From Proteobacteria bacterium UBA7415 (GTDB lineage Bacteria > Pseudomonadota > Gammaproteobacteria > Arenicellales > Arenicellaceae), in the NCBI GenBank assembly GCA_002470515.1, contig DKML01000024.1, positions 1-63,350 of the forward strand: DNA of 63,350 nt. Direction: 5' to 3'. Made by a program: the position numbers and the translations under genes. The notes beneath the pieces were generated by a model. It was not told the origin of the DNA, searched no databases, and saw nothing but the letters and a program-made list of their open reading frames with translations. Shown piece after piece: positions 17,274-24,349 of this stretch (position 1 is its first letter; the number at the start of each line of letters is the position of its first letter).

Positions 17274-18587
17274 TTAGGCACCTCGATTAAGCGCTAAACT
17301 GCCAAACTCATCATTGCTGGAATCCACATACAGGATGCTTGGAATATTGACCGGTTGCTTACAGACGTTGAGGTTGTCTACTCCATAAATTCGGCAAGTA
17401 CATTCCGGGTCCACAATTTGATTCGCTGAACGAATATAATTGTGGCTTTGACTCTGGTACGCCTGCATTTTTGCAACGCGAGTTTCCAAACGTTCCAGTA
17501 CAGTAGGAATGACCCCATCCAATATGGCCTCCATATAAACGTCCTCTTCGCAAAGCTGCACCCCTTGCGAGCTTTTTGGGAGCGATACGTGCTCGTAGCC
17601 TGGTGCAGACGAATCTAGTTGCACTACCGTTCTTGCATCATTTAACGCGTGCGAAAGATTGATTTTGAACACTGCTGGAAGCGTTCTTCCTTTTAGCATT
17701 ATTGATACATTCGAAGAGCCATTTAGCTTACTCGCTCTTATCTCAGCAACGTTTAGATGTGTACCATCATGATTGACCAGCTCCGTTGTGAATAGTTCGC
17801 CTGCGCCCTTTGGCGACATAGTTGAAATTGGAAAAGGGTTGCCAAATTTGTCTACGAACGAGAGCGTAGCGATATTATTTTTTGCGACCGTTATCGTTGG
17901 TATTTTCCCTTCTTGATAACTAATATTTACAGTGCGTTGCTTCACATCGGGGGTTGCATAAGTAGCGCGCTCGTTGTCGTCTACTAACTGCTTCAAATAC
18001 AGAATCTCCTGCGTATTTAGTGGAATGCGAGTTCGCACCAACTCTTCGATGCGCTGACTTCGTGGTGGTGATGGCATGCCTATTTCTGCACCCAAGTCAT
18101 TGCTATGGGGGGCGCGGCCAGATTGCTCAGCCTCTAGCACATACTCTTGCGAGAGCAACTCACCGTAATAGGTTTGCGTTTGGTCATTAGAGCTATCTAG
18201 CACGGGAATAACCTTACTCCTTAGCATAGCTTTTGAACTAGCTAGTTGCTGTTGCGGCTTACCTTCGAGACGCTGGTCTAGACCATAACCGGGCTTTTCC
18301 TTAATGCGGTTTGGTGTTACCTGCTTTAAGCCTTTTAAAACGGCATTAATCGTGTCGTTGCTAGTCACTGCATTTGCAGCGCCTTCTCTTGGAGCATAAT
18401 TCACCAGCATTAAGGTAATAAAATTAAGCATCACAAGCAGCACTACGCTACCGATCAACCTTTGCTCTCTCTTACGCTGGTTGAATTTAAGCGTTTGTAT
18501 GTTGGCATTGCTCAATTTTATTGCTCTGAGCACGATATCAATTGTCTTGGGACTCACAACCTGTGAATCTGAAATCTTTAAAGTCAT
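17274..18587 (-). CDS. icmK: Type IVB core-complex protein IcmK/DotH (TraN-like) with N-terminal membrane anchor
   Basis: The C-terminal part matches DotH/IcmK clearly: IPLNTQEILYLKQLVD near residue 195, then TVNISYQEGKIPTITVAKNN and SFVDKFGNPFPIS, the beta domain related to VirB9. The protein is long (437 aa versus about 330-360) because of its N-terminus: 40 polar residues, a membrane helix at about 44-62, and a linker. Known DotH proteins have a cleavable signal and reach the outer membrane with lipoproteins DotC and DotD. Here the helix sits far from the start and has no clear cleavage site, so inner-membrane anchoring is possible. The gene lies 2 bases before icmE. Confidence 0.88.
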   Translation of the reverse strand: MTLKISDSQVVSPKTIDIVLRAIKLSNANIQTLKFNQRKREQRLIGSVVLLVMLNFITLMLVNYAPREGAANAVTSNDTINAVLKGLKQVTPNRIKEKPGYGLDQRLEGKPQQQLASSKAMLRSKVIPVLDSSNDQTQTYYGELLSQEYVLEAEQSGRAPHSNDLGAEIGMPSPPRSQRIEELVRTRIPLNTQEILYLKQLVDDNERATYATPDVKQRTVNISYQEGKIPTITVAKNNIATLSFVDKFGNPFPISTMSPKGAGELFTTELVNHDGTHLNVAEIRASKLNGSSNVSIMLKGRTLPAVFKINLSHALNDARTVVQLDSSAPGYEHVSLPKSSQGVQLCEEDVYMEAILDGVIPTVLERLETRVAKMQAYQSQSHNYIRSANQIVDPECTCRIYGVDNLNVCKQPVNIPSILYVDSSNDEFGSLALNRGA

Positions 18588-18642
18588 GAGTTCCCTCTCA
18601 GTCGTATTAGATGTTTACTGCTATCGGCTTGAATTTTTAAGA

Positions 18643-19356
18643 CTAAGTCCGTGTGATTCTTAAAGTTTCGATGGCCATCCCGTAAATACTCTGATTAATA
18701 CCTACTTCTATTAGCGAGACTTCGATGTTTAATGGGTACTGAATTTTTTTCTTACCCTGCTGTAGGCTCCATATATACGCGCCTGTCACCAACCACCTTT
18801 GTTTGCCGCGCACTTCGGCCGACGAGCGTAGAAAATTGGCCTGTTTTGGAATAACGCTTCCAACGCTGTATCCTTTACTTAGCTCCGCCAATATCCCTTG
18901 TTTTTGCAGGAGATTTACAAGTTGTACGAACCCGTTACGGGTAAAACAAGCCTCAGAGTCAGCGAGTTGACTTTTGTAATGTACGAAATCAATATTTAGC
19001 ACCAATCGCACACAGTCATCCGCAAACGTTCTGGCTTTAGTACTGCTGAGCATTGGATCGGAAAGCAGGTTAATTTGGTTAACTACTCTGCCTTGCTCAT
19101 CCACCATAAAGTACTGATTCTTGATTGGCCTATTCAATAGAACGATTACTACGATTACTGTAAAGGCTATTAGTGCCGCGGTTATTATGAGTTGATACGC
19201 CTGCAGAGTGATTAGTCGAGCGTTGGTCTTTTGTAGAAAAAGTGACTCTCGCAAATTGGCTTCAAATGCAGCTAACGATCTTAGCGACCTAACCGAAGAG
19301 CCTTTTTGCTCGCTGGGCGCCATACATCGGTTAATTTGGTTTTCTTTTTGCGACAC
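18643..19356 (-). CDS. icmL: Type IVB inner-membrane protein IcmL/DotI (TraM-like)
   Basis: The 237-aa product has a polar N-terminus, one membrane helix at about residues 53-74, and a periplasmic VirB8-like domain. Characteristic blocks are NQYFMVDEQGRVVNQINLLSDP, ADDCVRLVLNIDFVHYKSQL and CFTRNGFVQLVNLLQKQGIL, all close to IcmL/DotI. It forms an inner-membrane ring in Legionella together with DotJ. It is the first gene of the leftward icm operon, with AAGGA four to five bases before the start codon, and reads away from dotD across a 186-base divergent promoter region. Confidence 0.93.
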   Translation of the reverse strand: MSQKENQINRCMAPSEQKGSSVRSLRSLAAFEANLRESLFLQKTNARLITLQAYQLIITAALIAFTVIVVIVLLNRPIKNQYFMVDEQGRVVNQINLLSDPMLSSTKARTFADDCVRLVLNIDFVHYKSQLADSEACFTRNGFVQLVNLLQKQGILAELSKGYSVGSVIPKQANFLRSSAEVRGKQRWLVTGAYIWSLQQGKKKIQYPLNIEVSLIEVGINQSIYGMAIETLRITRT

Positions 19357-19542
19357 ATCACTTCCTTATTTTGATCTACGTAGATGATTACCTCAGCGCC
19401 AATGACTGTACAACTTTCAAAATCCGTTTTGATATGCACACCTTAGGGATGATTCGTTTTTGTAACAACACTTTAAAAATAATTTAAATGTTGCTGGTTC
19501 CTCTTTGCTTCTGTCTAATCTTCCCATCGAAGAATACGGGAT
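19357..19542. promoter_or_regulatory. Divergent promoter region of the icm and dot operons
   Basis: This 186-base gap between icmL (leftward) and dotD (rightward) must hold both promoters. On the plus strand, TTGCTG at 19491-19496 and TCTAAT at 19514-19519 are spaced by 17 bases and precede dotD by 23 bases; the -10 box matches the consensus at 5 of 6 positions, the -35 box weakly. On the minus strand, TTGTTA near 19462-19467 is a weak -35 candidate for icmL. The AT-rich stretch 19470-19490 lies between them. Shared control of both halves of the system is likely. Confidence 0.45.
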
Positions 19543-20088
19543 ATGGATATGAACGTAGATACCAAAACTGCGAATCGACGCGCCCCTCTGGCTGCTAAGC
19601 AATTGGTTTGGTTACGCTTTAAGAACACGATCTTAGTTTCAATATGTTTGATTAGTAGTGCGTGCCTCAGCCGAATTTCCCTGCCTACCACTGACCCTGC
19701 GCTGACGTTGCTTAACAGTGTTGCAGTAGATGTCAGCACAATGACGCGCCAAGTTAGCGAAGTTCAACAAGCCAGCTACCCCAGATTTAGTGAACCTAAC
19801 GTTACTGACCCAGCGCTGTTGTCAAAAATATCTGTAATAGATTACGTTGGCTCACCAACCCGCTTGTTGCAAGAACTAGCCACCCGTATTGGCTATACCT
19901 ATATTCAGCTTGGATCACAGACAGGACAGTACAGCGAGCAGCCTATGCCTTTTACCACAACAGTATCTGTGAGGGCACGACAACAAAGCGTAATAAACAT
20001 TGTTAGAGAGATAGCGGCGCAAGTTGGAAATGGAATAGTCGTTTCGGTGTCGGAATCACAGCAAGAACTGAGGTTAGAATTTCTATAA
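19543..20088 (+). CDS. dotD: Type IVB lipoprotein-like DotD (TraH-like)
   Basis: The 181-aa product has a hydrophobic signal at residues 27-40 that ends in SSAC, putting the lipid-attachment candidate at Cys41; serine at the -3 position makes this a weak lipobox. The C-terminal half matches DotD, a secretin N-domain-like fold: DYVGSPTRLLQELATRIGY, then TTTVSVRARQQSVINIVREI and a final strand ELRLEFL. DotD and DotC are outer-membrane lipoproteins that place DotH in Legionella. An internal ATG two codons in is an alternative start. The stop overlaps the dotC start by one base. Confidence 0.85.
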   Translation: MDMNVDTKTANRRAPLAAKQLVWLRFKNTILVSICLISSACLSRISLPTTDPALTLLNSVAVDVSTMTRQVSEVQQASYPRFSEPNVTDPALLSKISVIDYVGSPTRLLQELATRIGYTYIQLGSQTGQYSEQPMPFTTTVSVRARQQSVINIVREIAAQVGNGIVVSVSESQQELRLEFL

Positions 20089-20891
20089 TGGATATAGATA
20101 TTCAACGCCCTACGGAATATCAGATTCAACAACTTTGCATTCCTGCCGTTGTTGAGTTTATTGATTCCCCCAATTCGTTCAGCGGATCGTATAGCCAAAA
20201 ACTTGATCCCAATTCGGTAGAGAGTAGATCTCGTTTAGATGGCATTAAAAAAGAAAGTCGGGTGGTCGGAGCACGCGTTGGCGCACGATTTCGTTACCAG
20301 ACAATACAGCGTCTACTTGAATCGCAACACGTTATGGACTCTTTGGATCGCGTATTTAATTTCAACAAGGTTACACGTAACGCAAAAATAGTGCCGCCAG
20401 TCATCACTCAAGTAGAAGGGTCGATTGAGTTGTCTGGCGATAAGCAGTCTGCGCGCACAACCAAACGGTCATGGCGAATTATTACACCAGCAAGAATTAC
20501 TACGTCTGGAATGAACTGGCGTACATATCTAGATCTACGATCGATCGGGTTTGAGTATCAAAACCCGATTAGCGCTTACTTTCAACCCGTAAATAGACGC
20601 GAAGAAAAAGCCTGGCGAAAGGGGTTCTGCTCTGGATATGGAGTGGGCTATAAACAGGCCGATCGCCAATATGTTATGCAGCTATCAGAATTAAGACGAG
20701 ACTTTATAGGCATGTGGCGTTTTAGACAGCTAGAAATACAAGGTATCGTATCTTCGCCGCAGGTGATCGAAACCCGCCTAGGAACTCTTGTAAACGATGA
20801 TGTTGTTTTTATTGATGAACGTAATGTTCGTATAAGCGAGGCCACAAAGTTCAAGGTTCAAGGCGATTGGAACAACAGGCAAACCAAGTGA
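20088..20891 (+). CDS. dotC: Type IVB DotC (TraI-like) lacking signal peptide and lipobox
   Basis: The 267-aa product matches DotC along its length: GARVGARFRYQTIQRLLES, an N-terminal half ending at VPPVITQVEG, the block RSWRIITPARITTSGMNWR, FRREEKAWRKGF-like helix around residue 170 and QGIVSSPQVIETRLG near the end. Legionella DotC and IncI TraI start with a lipoprotein signal. Here the protein begins MDIDIQRPTEYQIQQL and no hydrophobic segment exists. Reading upstream in the same frame to the stop at 20004 also gives no signal sequence. The start overlaps the dotD stop by one base (TAATG). Outer-membrane placement must therefore differ or the gene is altered. Confidence 0.85.
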   Translation: MDIDIQRPTEYQIQQLCIPAVVEFIDSPNSFSGSYSQKLDPNSVESRSRLDGIKKESRVVGARVGARFRYQTIQRLLESQHVMDSLDRVFNFNKVTRNAKIVPPVITQVEGSIELSGDKQSARTTKRSWRIITPARITTSGMNWRTYLDLRSIGFEYQNPISAYFQPVNRREEKAWRKGFCSGYGVGYKQADRQYVMQLSELRRDFIGMWRFRQLEIQGIVSSPQVIETRLGTLVNDDVVFIDERNVRISEATKFKVQGDWNNRQTK

Positions 20892-22069
20892 GCACCGCCA
20901 GCGCATTGACATCTATAGACTTTGATACGGCCACTAATTTTTTGGTTAAGGAAGAGGATGAGCCAACCATTGATGCATTTTATGACTCGAGTACTTTTAA
21001 TCTAATTTTAGATTGGGCTTTTAACAATGCGTACAGCGACGTGATTTTCACTTCCGAACAAACCATTTTATACCGCAAAAACAGACAAACCTATGCTTCT
21101 AGGCAACGAAGTCTGAGCGAAGCACAAGTCGCCGATACTGCGCGATGGGTAGCGTCTGAGGGCGCGGCTGTGAGAGCCTTAACCGGTGAGTTTTGCGATG
21201 CGAGCTATGCAACGCCCAAATGCCCAATTACAGGAGAGCGAAAGCGCTTTAGGACCAACATCACACGCGTACATTCGTCACGTTGTGAAAATGCTGTGGC
21301 TATTGTTATGCGTACCATTGCTGGTGAGCCTTGGGATCTCGCTGTTCACAAATTACCCAAAGGCCTACAAAGGTACTGCTTTGCAGACTCCGGTCTCAAC
21401 ATGGTGGTCGGCCCAATGGGAAGCGGCAAGACCACACTGGTGACCAGCATGATTAAACATATAAATTTGACTACACGTAACTACATCGTTACCTATGAAG
21501 ACCCTATAGAGTTTGACTTTAGCATGATCACTCGAGCCGCGATCCCCGTAGCACAAACCGAAATACACACGGGCATTAAGAGCTTTTCGGAAGCTCTAGC
21601 GAACGTGACTCGCCGCAGTGCAGATGTTATTTATTGGGGCGAATCAAGAGATATAGACTCAATTCGATCACTCACTGTCGCGTGTGATTTAGGCACTGCT
21701 GTTTACACTACGGCTCATGCAAATTCAGTTGCTAGTACGATTCCACGGCTCGTGCGTATGTTTCCAGCGCATCAAAGAGACGGCATGCAAGCCGCGCTCG
21801 TTTGCGCTTTGCAAACACTCTGTTTTCAGTGTTTGCTGCCGTGTACAAAGGGGGGCGTCGTTGCGCTACGGGAGTACTTGTTTCTTGACGACGAAGTGAA
21901 ACGCAAGTTAGTCGACCTGCCGCTATCACAGCTCTCGTCAGAAATACAAAACATACAATTAGCACAAGGAGGAGATTTGAATACGGCGTTAATGGGACTG
22001 AGTGACAACAACACGATTACAGATTTGGTTCTTAAGCAGCAAGTAGAAAAACACACAAAGGGACACTAA
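20888..22069 (+). CDS. dotB: Type IVB secretion ATPase DotB (TraJ-like, VirB11/PilT-related)
   Basis: This is a hexameric secretion ATPase. With a GTG start the protein is 393 aa, and the start overlaps the dotC stop as GTGA; an in-frame TTG 21 bases upstream is the alternative. Motifs are Walker A GPMGSGKT (residues 175-182), Asp box YEDPIEF, Walker B region VIYWGESRD, and His box TTAHANSVASTIPRLVRMFP. All match the DotB/TraJ branch rather than PilT. In Legionella DotB docks onto DotO, which is encoded by icmB in the divergent operon. It sits between dotC and icmT exactly as traI-traJ-traK of IncI plasmids. Confidence 0.93.
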   Translation: MSTASALTSIDFDTATNFLVKEEDEPTIDAFYDSSTFNLILDWAFNNAYSDVIFTSEQTILYRKNRQTYASRQRSLSEAQVADTARWVASEGAAVRALTGEFCDASYATPKCPITGERKRFRTNITRVHSSRCENAVAIVMRTIAGEPWDLAVHKLPKGLQRYCFADSGLNMVVGPMGSGKTTLVTSMIKHINLTTRNYIVTYEDPIEFDFSMITRAAIPVAQTEIHTGIKSFSEALANVTRRSADVIYWGESRDIDSIRSLTVACDLGTAVYTTAHANSVASTIPRLVRMFPAHQRDGMQAALVCALQTLCFQCLLPCTKGGVVALREYLFLDDEVKRKLVDLPLSQLSSEIQNIQLAQGGDLNTALMGLSDNNTITDLVLKQQVEKHTKGH

Positions 22070-22071
22070 CA

Positions 22072-22365
22072 ATGGCTAACTATCACGCAAAATGGGCAAA
22101 CAGCGCTTTAAGACCAAGTATCTTTGTAGTAATCGATGCGTACGCCGGAATCCCTTTTATTCTATTGGCGTTTGATCTAGACAACTTCACCCTGCTAAAA
22201 CTTTCGTTAGTTTGTGTGCTAATTCTCTGTGCTATGAGATATCTAGGATTTACCCCTCAAGCCTGTGCACTGGCTATACGCAAAGTGTTCTCAAGATTTA
22301 TGTCTGGGTCTCGAAGAGGTACGTCGCAGTTTTTTGAACTGACCATAAACAGGCTTCTTCACTAA
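22072..22365 (+). CDS. icmT: Type IVB inner-membrane protein IcmT (TraK-like)
   Basis: The 97-aa product has the IcmT signature: an opening AKWANSALRPSIFVVIDAYAG, two hydrophobic helices at about residues 16-35 and 41-57, then a basic tail with LGFTPQACALAIRKVFSRF and SGSRRG. Legionella IcmT is 86 aa with the same plan. The gene starts two bases after the dotB stop, with AAGGGAC as ribosome binding site inside dotB. It is the last recognisable gene of the rightward dot operon; the following 950 bases hold no sizable gene. Confidence 0.85.
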   Translation: MANYHAKWANSALRPSIFVVIDAYAGIPFILLAFDLDNFTLLKLSLVCVLILCAMRYLGFTPQACALAIRKVFSRFMSGSRRGTSQFFELTINRLLH

Positions 22366-22448
22366 CTCAGGCGACAATCCAATTTAAGTGCAAGCCCGCG
22401 GATAGAACCTCTGGTCAACACGTTCCGAGTAGTCTGCCAGAACAAAAG

Positions 22449-22532
22449 TGAAATAACTCAAACCACCTTCACGATAATTTCACATAACCCTGAGTTATTT
22501 CATACATGAGCCGAAACCATTTTGAAAATGGT
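22449..22532. repeat. Two inverted repeats downstream of icmT
   Basis: A perfect 12-bp inverted repeat consists of TGAAATAACTCA (22449-22460) and TGAGTTATTTCA (22491-22502), 30 bases apart. A second, perfect 8-bp palindrome ACCATTTT-G-AAAATGGT lies at 22516-22532. Neither is followed by a T-run, so they are not standard terminators. They could be operators for the small ORF that follows or RNA structures in the 3' end of the dot transcript. Confidence 0.55.
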
Positions 22533-22579
22533 GTTTTCGTCTGCATATTACAGCCCGTGAGAAGAGAGAAGCTTTAATT

Positions 22580-22702
22580 GTGAAGCAACCTCACATACGA
22601 TTTTTTAACCTACCTAAAGACGGTGACATCATGGAAATTATGCTTTTAGTATACGTAGCTTTACTTGGCTTAGTGGCTCTGAACGAAATCACAGACCATT
22701 AG
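22580..22702 (+). CDS. Possible 40-aa single-helix membrane peptide
   Basis: A GTG-started reading frame gives 40 aa; an internal ATG at 22631 gives 23 aa. The peptide contains one hydrophobic helix, IMLLVYVALLGLVALNEI, ending TDH. AGAGAAG lies about ten bases before the GTG. There is no homologue I recognise, and the frame is short enough to arise by chance. It follows the two inverted repeats downstream of icmT, in a region without other genes, which is why it is listed. Confidence 0.3.
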   Translation: MKQPHIRFFNLPKDGDIMEIMLLVYVALLGLVALNEITDH

Positions 22703-23325
22703 TCCTCAATTCAGGGTTTATAACCCGCTCGTTGCAGACTCGCAATATTGTAGACCAGCATTGCTGATAACTAGTGCGAATCCTGTAACGAAGAAGGCCA
22801 CGGCATCTAATTTCGATCTGATCGTCTTTAGCGCACGAGCCTCACTCCTAAATAGATTTATCCCTTAAGGCCGCTTTTTATCAGCGGTCTTTTTTTGTGT
22901 GTACAGTTCGTTCAGGTAAACTATGGCTAAACTAGTACAAACGACCATTAATTGCCGTAAGTTCCTCTGATCAGCACAACACCCATACATTTTGTATTAA
23001 TCCCTAATCACTAAATGTCTGAGAAAAAGAAAGTCTTGAGTCCGCATACTCTTTACCCTTGTGAGTACTTCTTAATATCAACCAAACAGTTAAGGTCATT
23101 CCATAGTTGTACTCAGTCTTAATTGACAATCTGAGTTCCTGGATAACACGAGTTGATTCCATTCATTATTTGTCATCTCCATAGTCTGATCACTAACGTT
23201 CGCGAGTATGCAATACCTAGTTATTTCGAGCAAACTCTCCCTTAAAGCGTCTGTCCCGGTTATTCATTATAATCGGCTATGTCATTTGATAAACTAAAAA
23301 CATAAATAACAAATAGGTATACACA
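22703..23325. other. Noncoding stretch between dot operon and exported methyltransferase gene
   Basis: No reading frame of credible length is visible here. It holds the orphan terminator at 22869-22896, which may end a small RNA or the dot transcript. A TATAAT box at 23268-23273 lies 53 bases before the methyltransferase-like gene and is a -10 candidate, without a convincing -35. The gene's ribosome binding site is AGG eight bases before its ATG. Confidence 0.5.
22869..22896 (+). terminator. Rho-independent terminator without an adjacent gene
   Basis: The stem GGCCGCT (22869-22875) pairs with AGCGGTC (22883-22889), one pair being G-U, around a 7-base loop, and is followed by seven T. The nearest upstream ORF of note is the 40-aa candidate ending at 22702. 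Confidence 0.75.
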
Positions 23326-24216
23326 ATGAAACATTCTCTACGCAGTGCCGTTATCGGCATATCCACTCTGGTCTTACTGGCGAGTAATTCGTATGCATAC
23401 GGTCACGGAACTGACCACAGCCATGATGCTCCATCTGCTCTTGATGCAGCGCTTGCCGCTCAGTCCGATGATCACAAAGCCCGTTACGGCGCTCGGCATC
23501 CAAAAGAGACCCTAGAGTTTTTTGAAGTTAAAGCAGGTGACACTGTTGTAGAGGCACTACCCGGCGGTGGCTGGTATACCAAAATTTTGCTGCCTTTTTT
23601 GGGCGAAGAAGGAACGCTTATTGGTGTGGATTACGAGCAATCAATGTGGCAACACTTTGGTGGCTTCGCCACAGAAGAGTTCATCGAAAAGAAAAAAGCA
23701 TGGACGACAACTTGGCCAGCAGGAACAGCCGATTGGGGCATTGAACATAGTGCGCCAGTGAGCGCGGTAAAATTTGGAGCCATCCCTGAAGCTCTAAACG
23801 GCACTGCAGACAAAGTGCTTCTTATTCGTGCGTTGCACAATGTCGCTCGTTTTGAGTCTAAAGGTGGTTACTTAACCACAGCGCTGAACAACTCCTTTAG
23901 TATGCTTAAACCTGGCGGTATTCTTGGTGTTGTCCAGCACGAAGCCCGCGAAGACCGTAGTGACGAATGGGCAGGTGGTAACGCAGGTTATCTAAAACAA
24001 TCTTTTATAGTTGAAGCAGCGACAAAAGCCGGTTTTGAACTCGTTGAATCTAGTGACATCAATAACAATGAATTGGATCAAGCTCAATCAGGTGACATTG
24101 TTTGGCGCTTGCCGGCAGGACTTGCCACTTCAAAAGAAGACCCTGAATTGGCAGCGCAGATGAACGCCATTGGCGAGTCAAACCGTATGACGCTTAAGTT
24201 TAGAAAACCTGAGTAG
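23326..24216 (+). CDS. Exported class I methyltransferase-like protein (COG4798 type), paralog 1
   Basis: The 296-aa protein has a signal peptide (residues 1-24, ending SYAYG) and a histidine-rich mature start (GHGTDHSHD). The body is Rossmann-like, as in predicted methyltransferases of the COG4798 type: TLEFFEVKAGDTVVEALPGGGWYTKILLP is motif I, DKVLLIRALHN resembles motif IV, and LKPGGILGVVQHEAR follows. SAM is not known to be available in the periplasm, so activity after export is puzzling. The gene is about 70% identical by eye to the one at 28004-28873. It ends with its own terminator. Confidence 0.75.
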   Translation: MKHSLRSAVIGISTLVLLASNSYAYGHGTDHSHDAPSALDAALAAQSDDHKARYGARHPKETLEFFEVKAGDTVVEALPGGGWYTKILLPFLGEEGTLIGVDYEQSMWQHFGGFATEEFIEKKKAWTTTWPAGTADWGIEHSAPVSAVKFGAIPEALNGTADKVLLIRALHNVARFESKGGYLTTALNNSFSMLKPGGILGVVQHEAREDRSDEWAGGNAGYLKQSFIVEAATKAGFELVESSDINNNELDQAQSGDIVWRLPAGLATSKEDPELAAQMNAIGESNRMTLKFRKPE

Positions 24217-24250
24217 TTTCTGATTTAAAAATTGATCATTTTTTTTGATC

Positions 24251-24283
24251 GCCGCCAACGCAGATAGTGTTGGCGGCTTTTTT
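24251..24283 (+). terminator. Rho-independent terminator of methyltransferase-like gene
   Basis: A perfect 9-bp stem GCCGCCAAC/GTTGGCGGC with a 9-base loop is followed by six T, 34 bases after the stop codon of the upstream gene. Confidence 0.9.
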
Positions 24284-24349
24284 ATTACCGTTTCGGCAGA
24301 CTAAGACGGTCTCACTACAATCGACAACTTGCGTCACGAATTCTAGATC

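Noticed and set aside
9792..22365. Conjugative plasmid or integrative element
   Set aside because: No relaxase, coupling protein, integrase, attachment site or partition gene was found, and housekeeping genes lie on the same contig.
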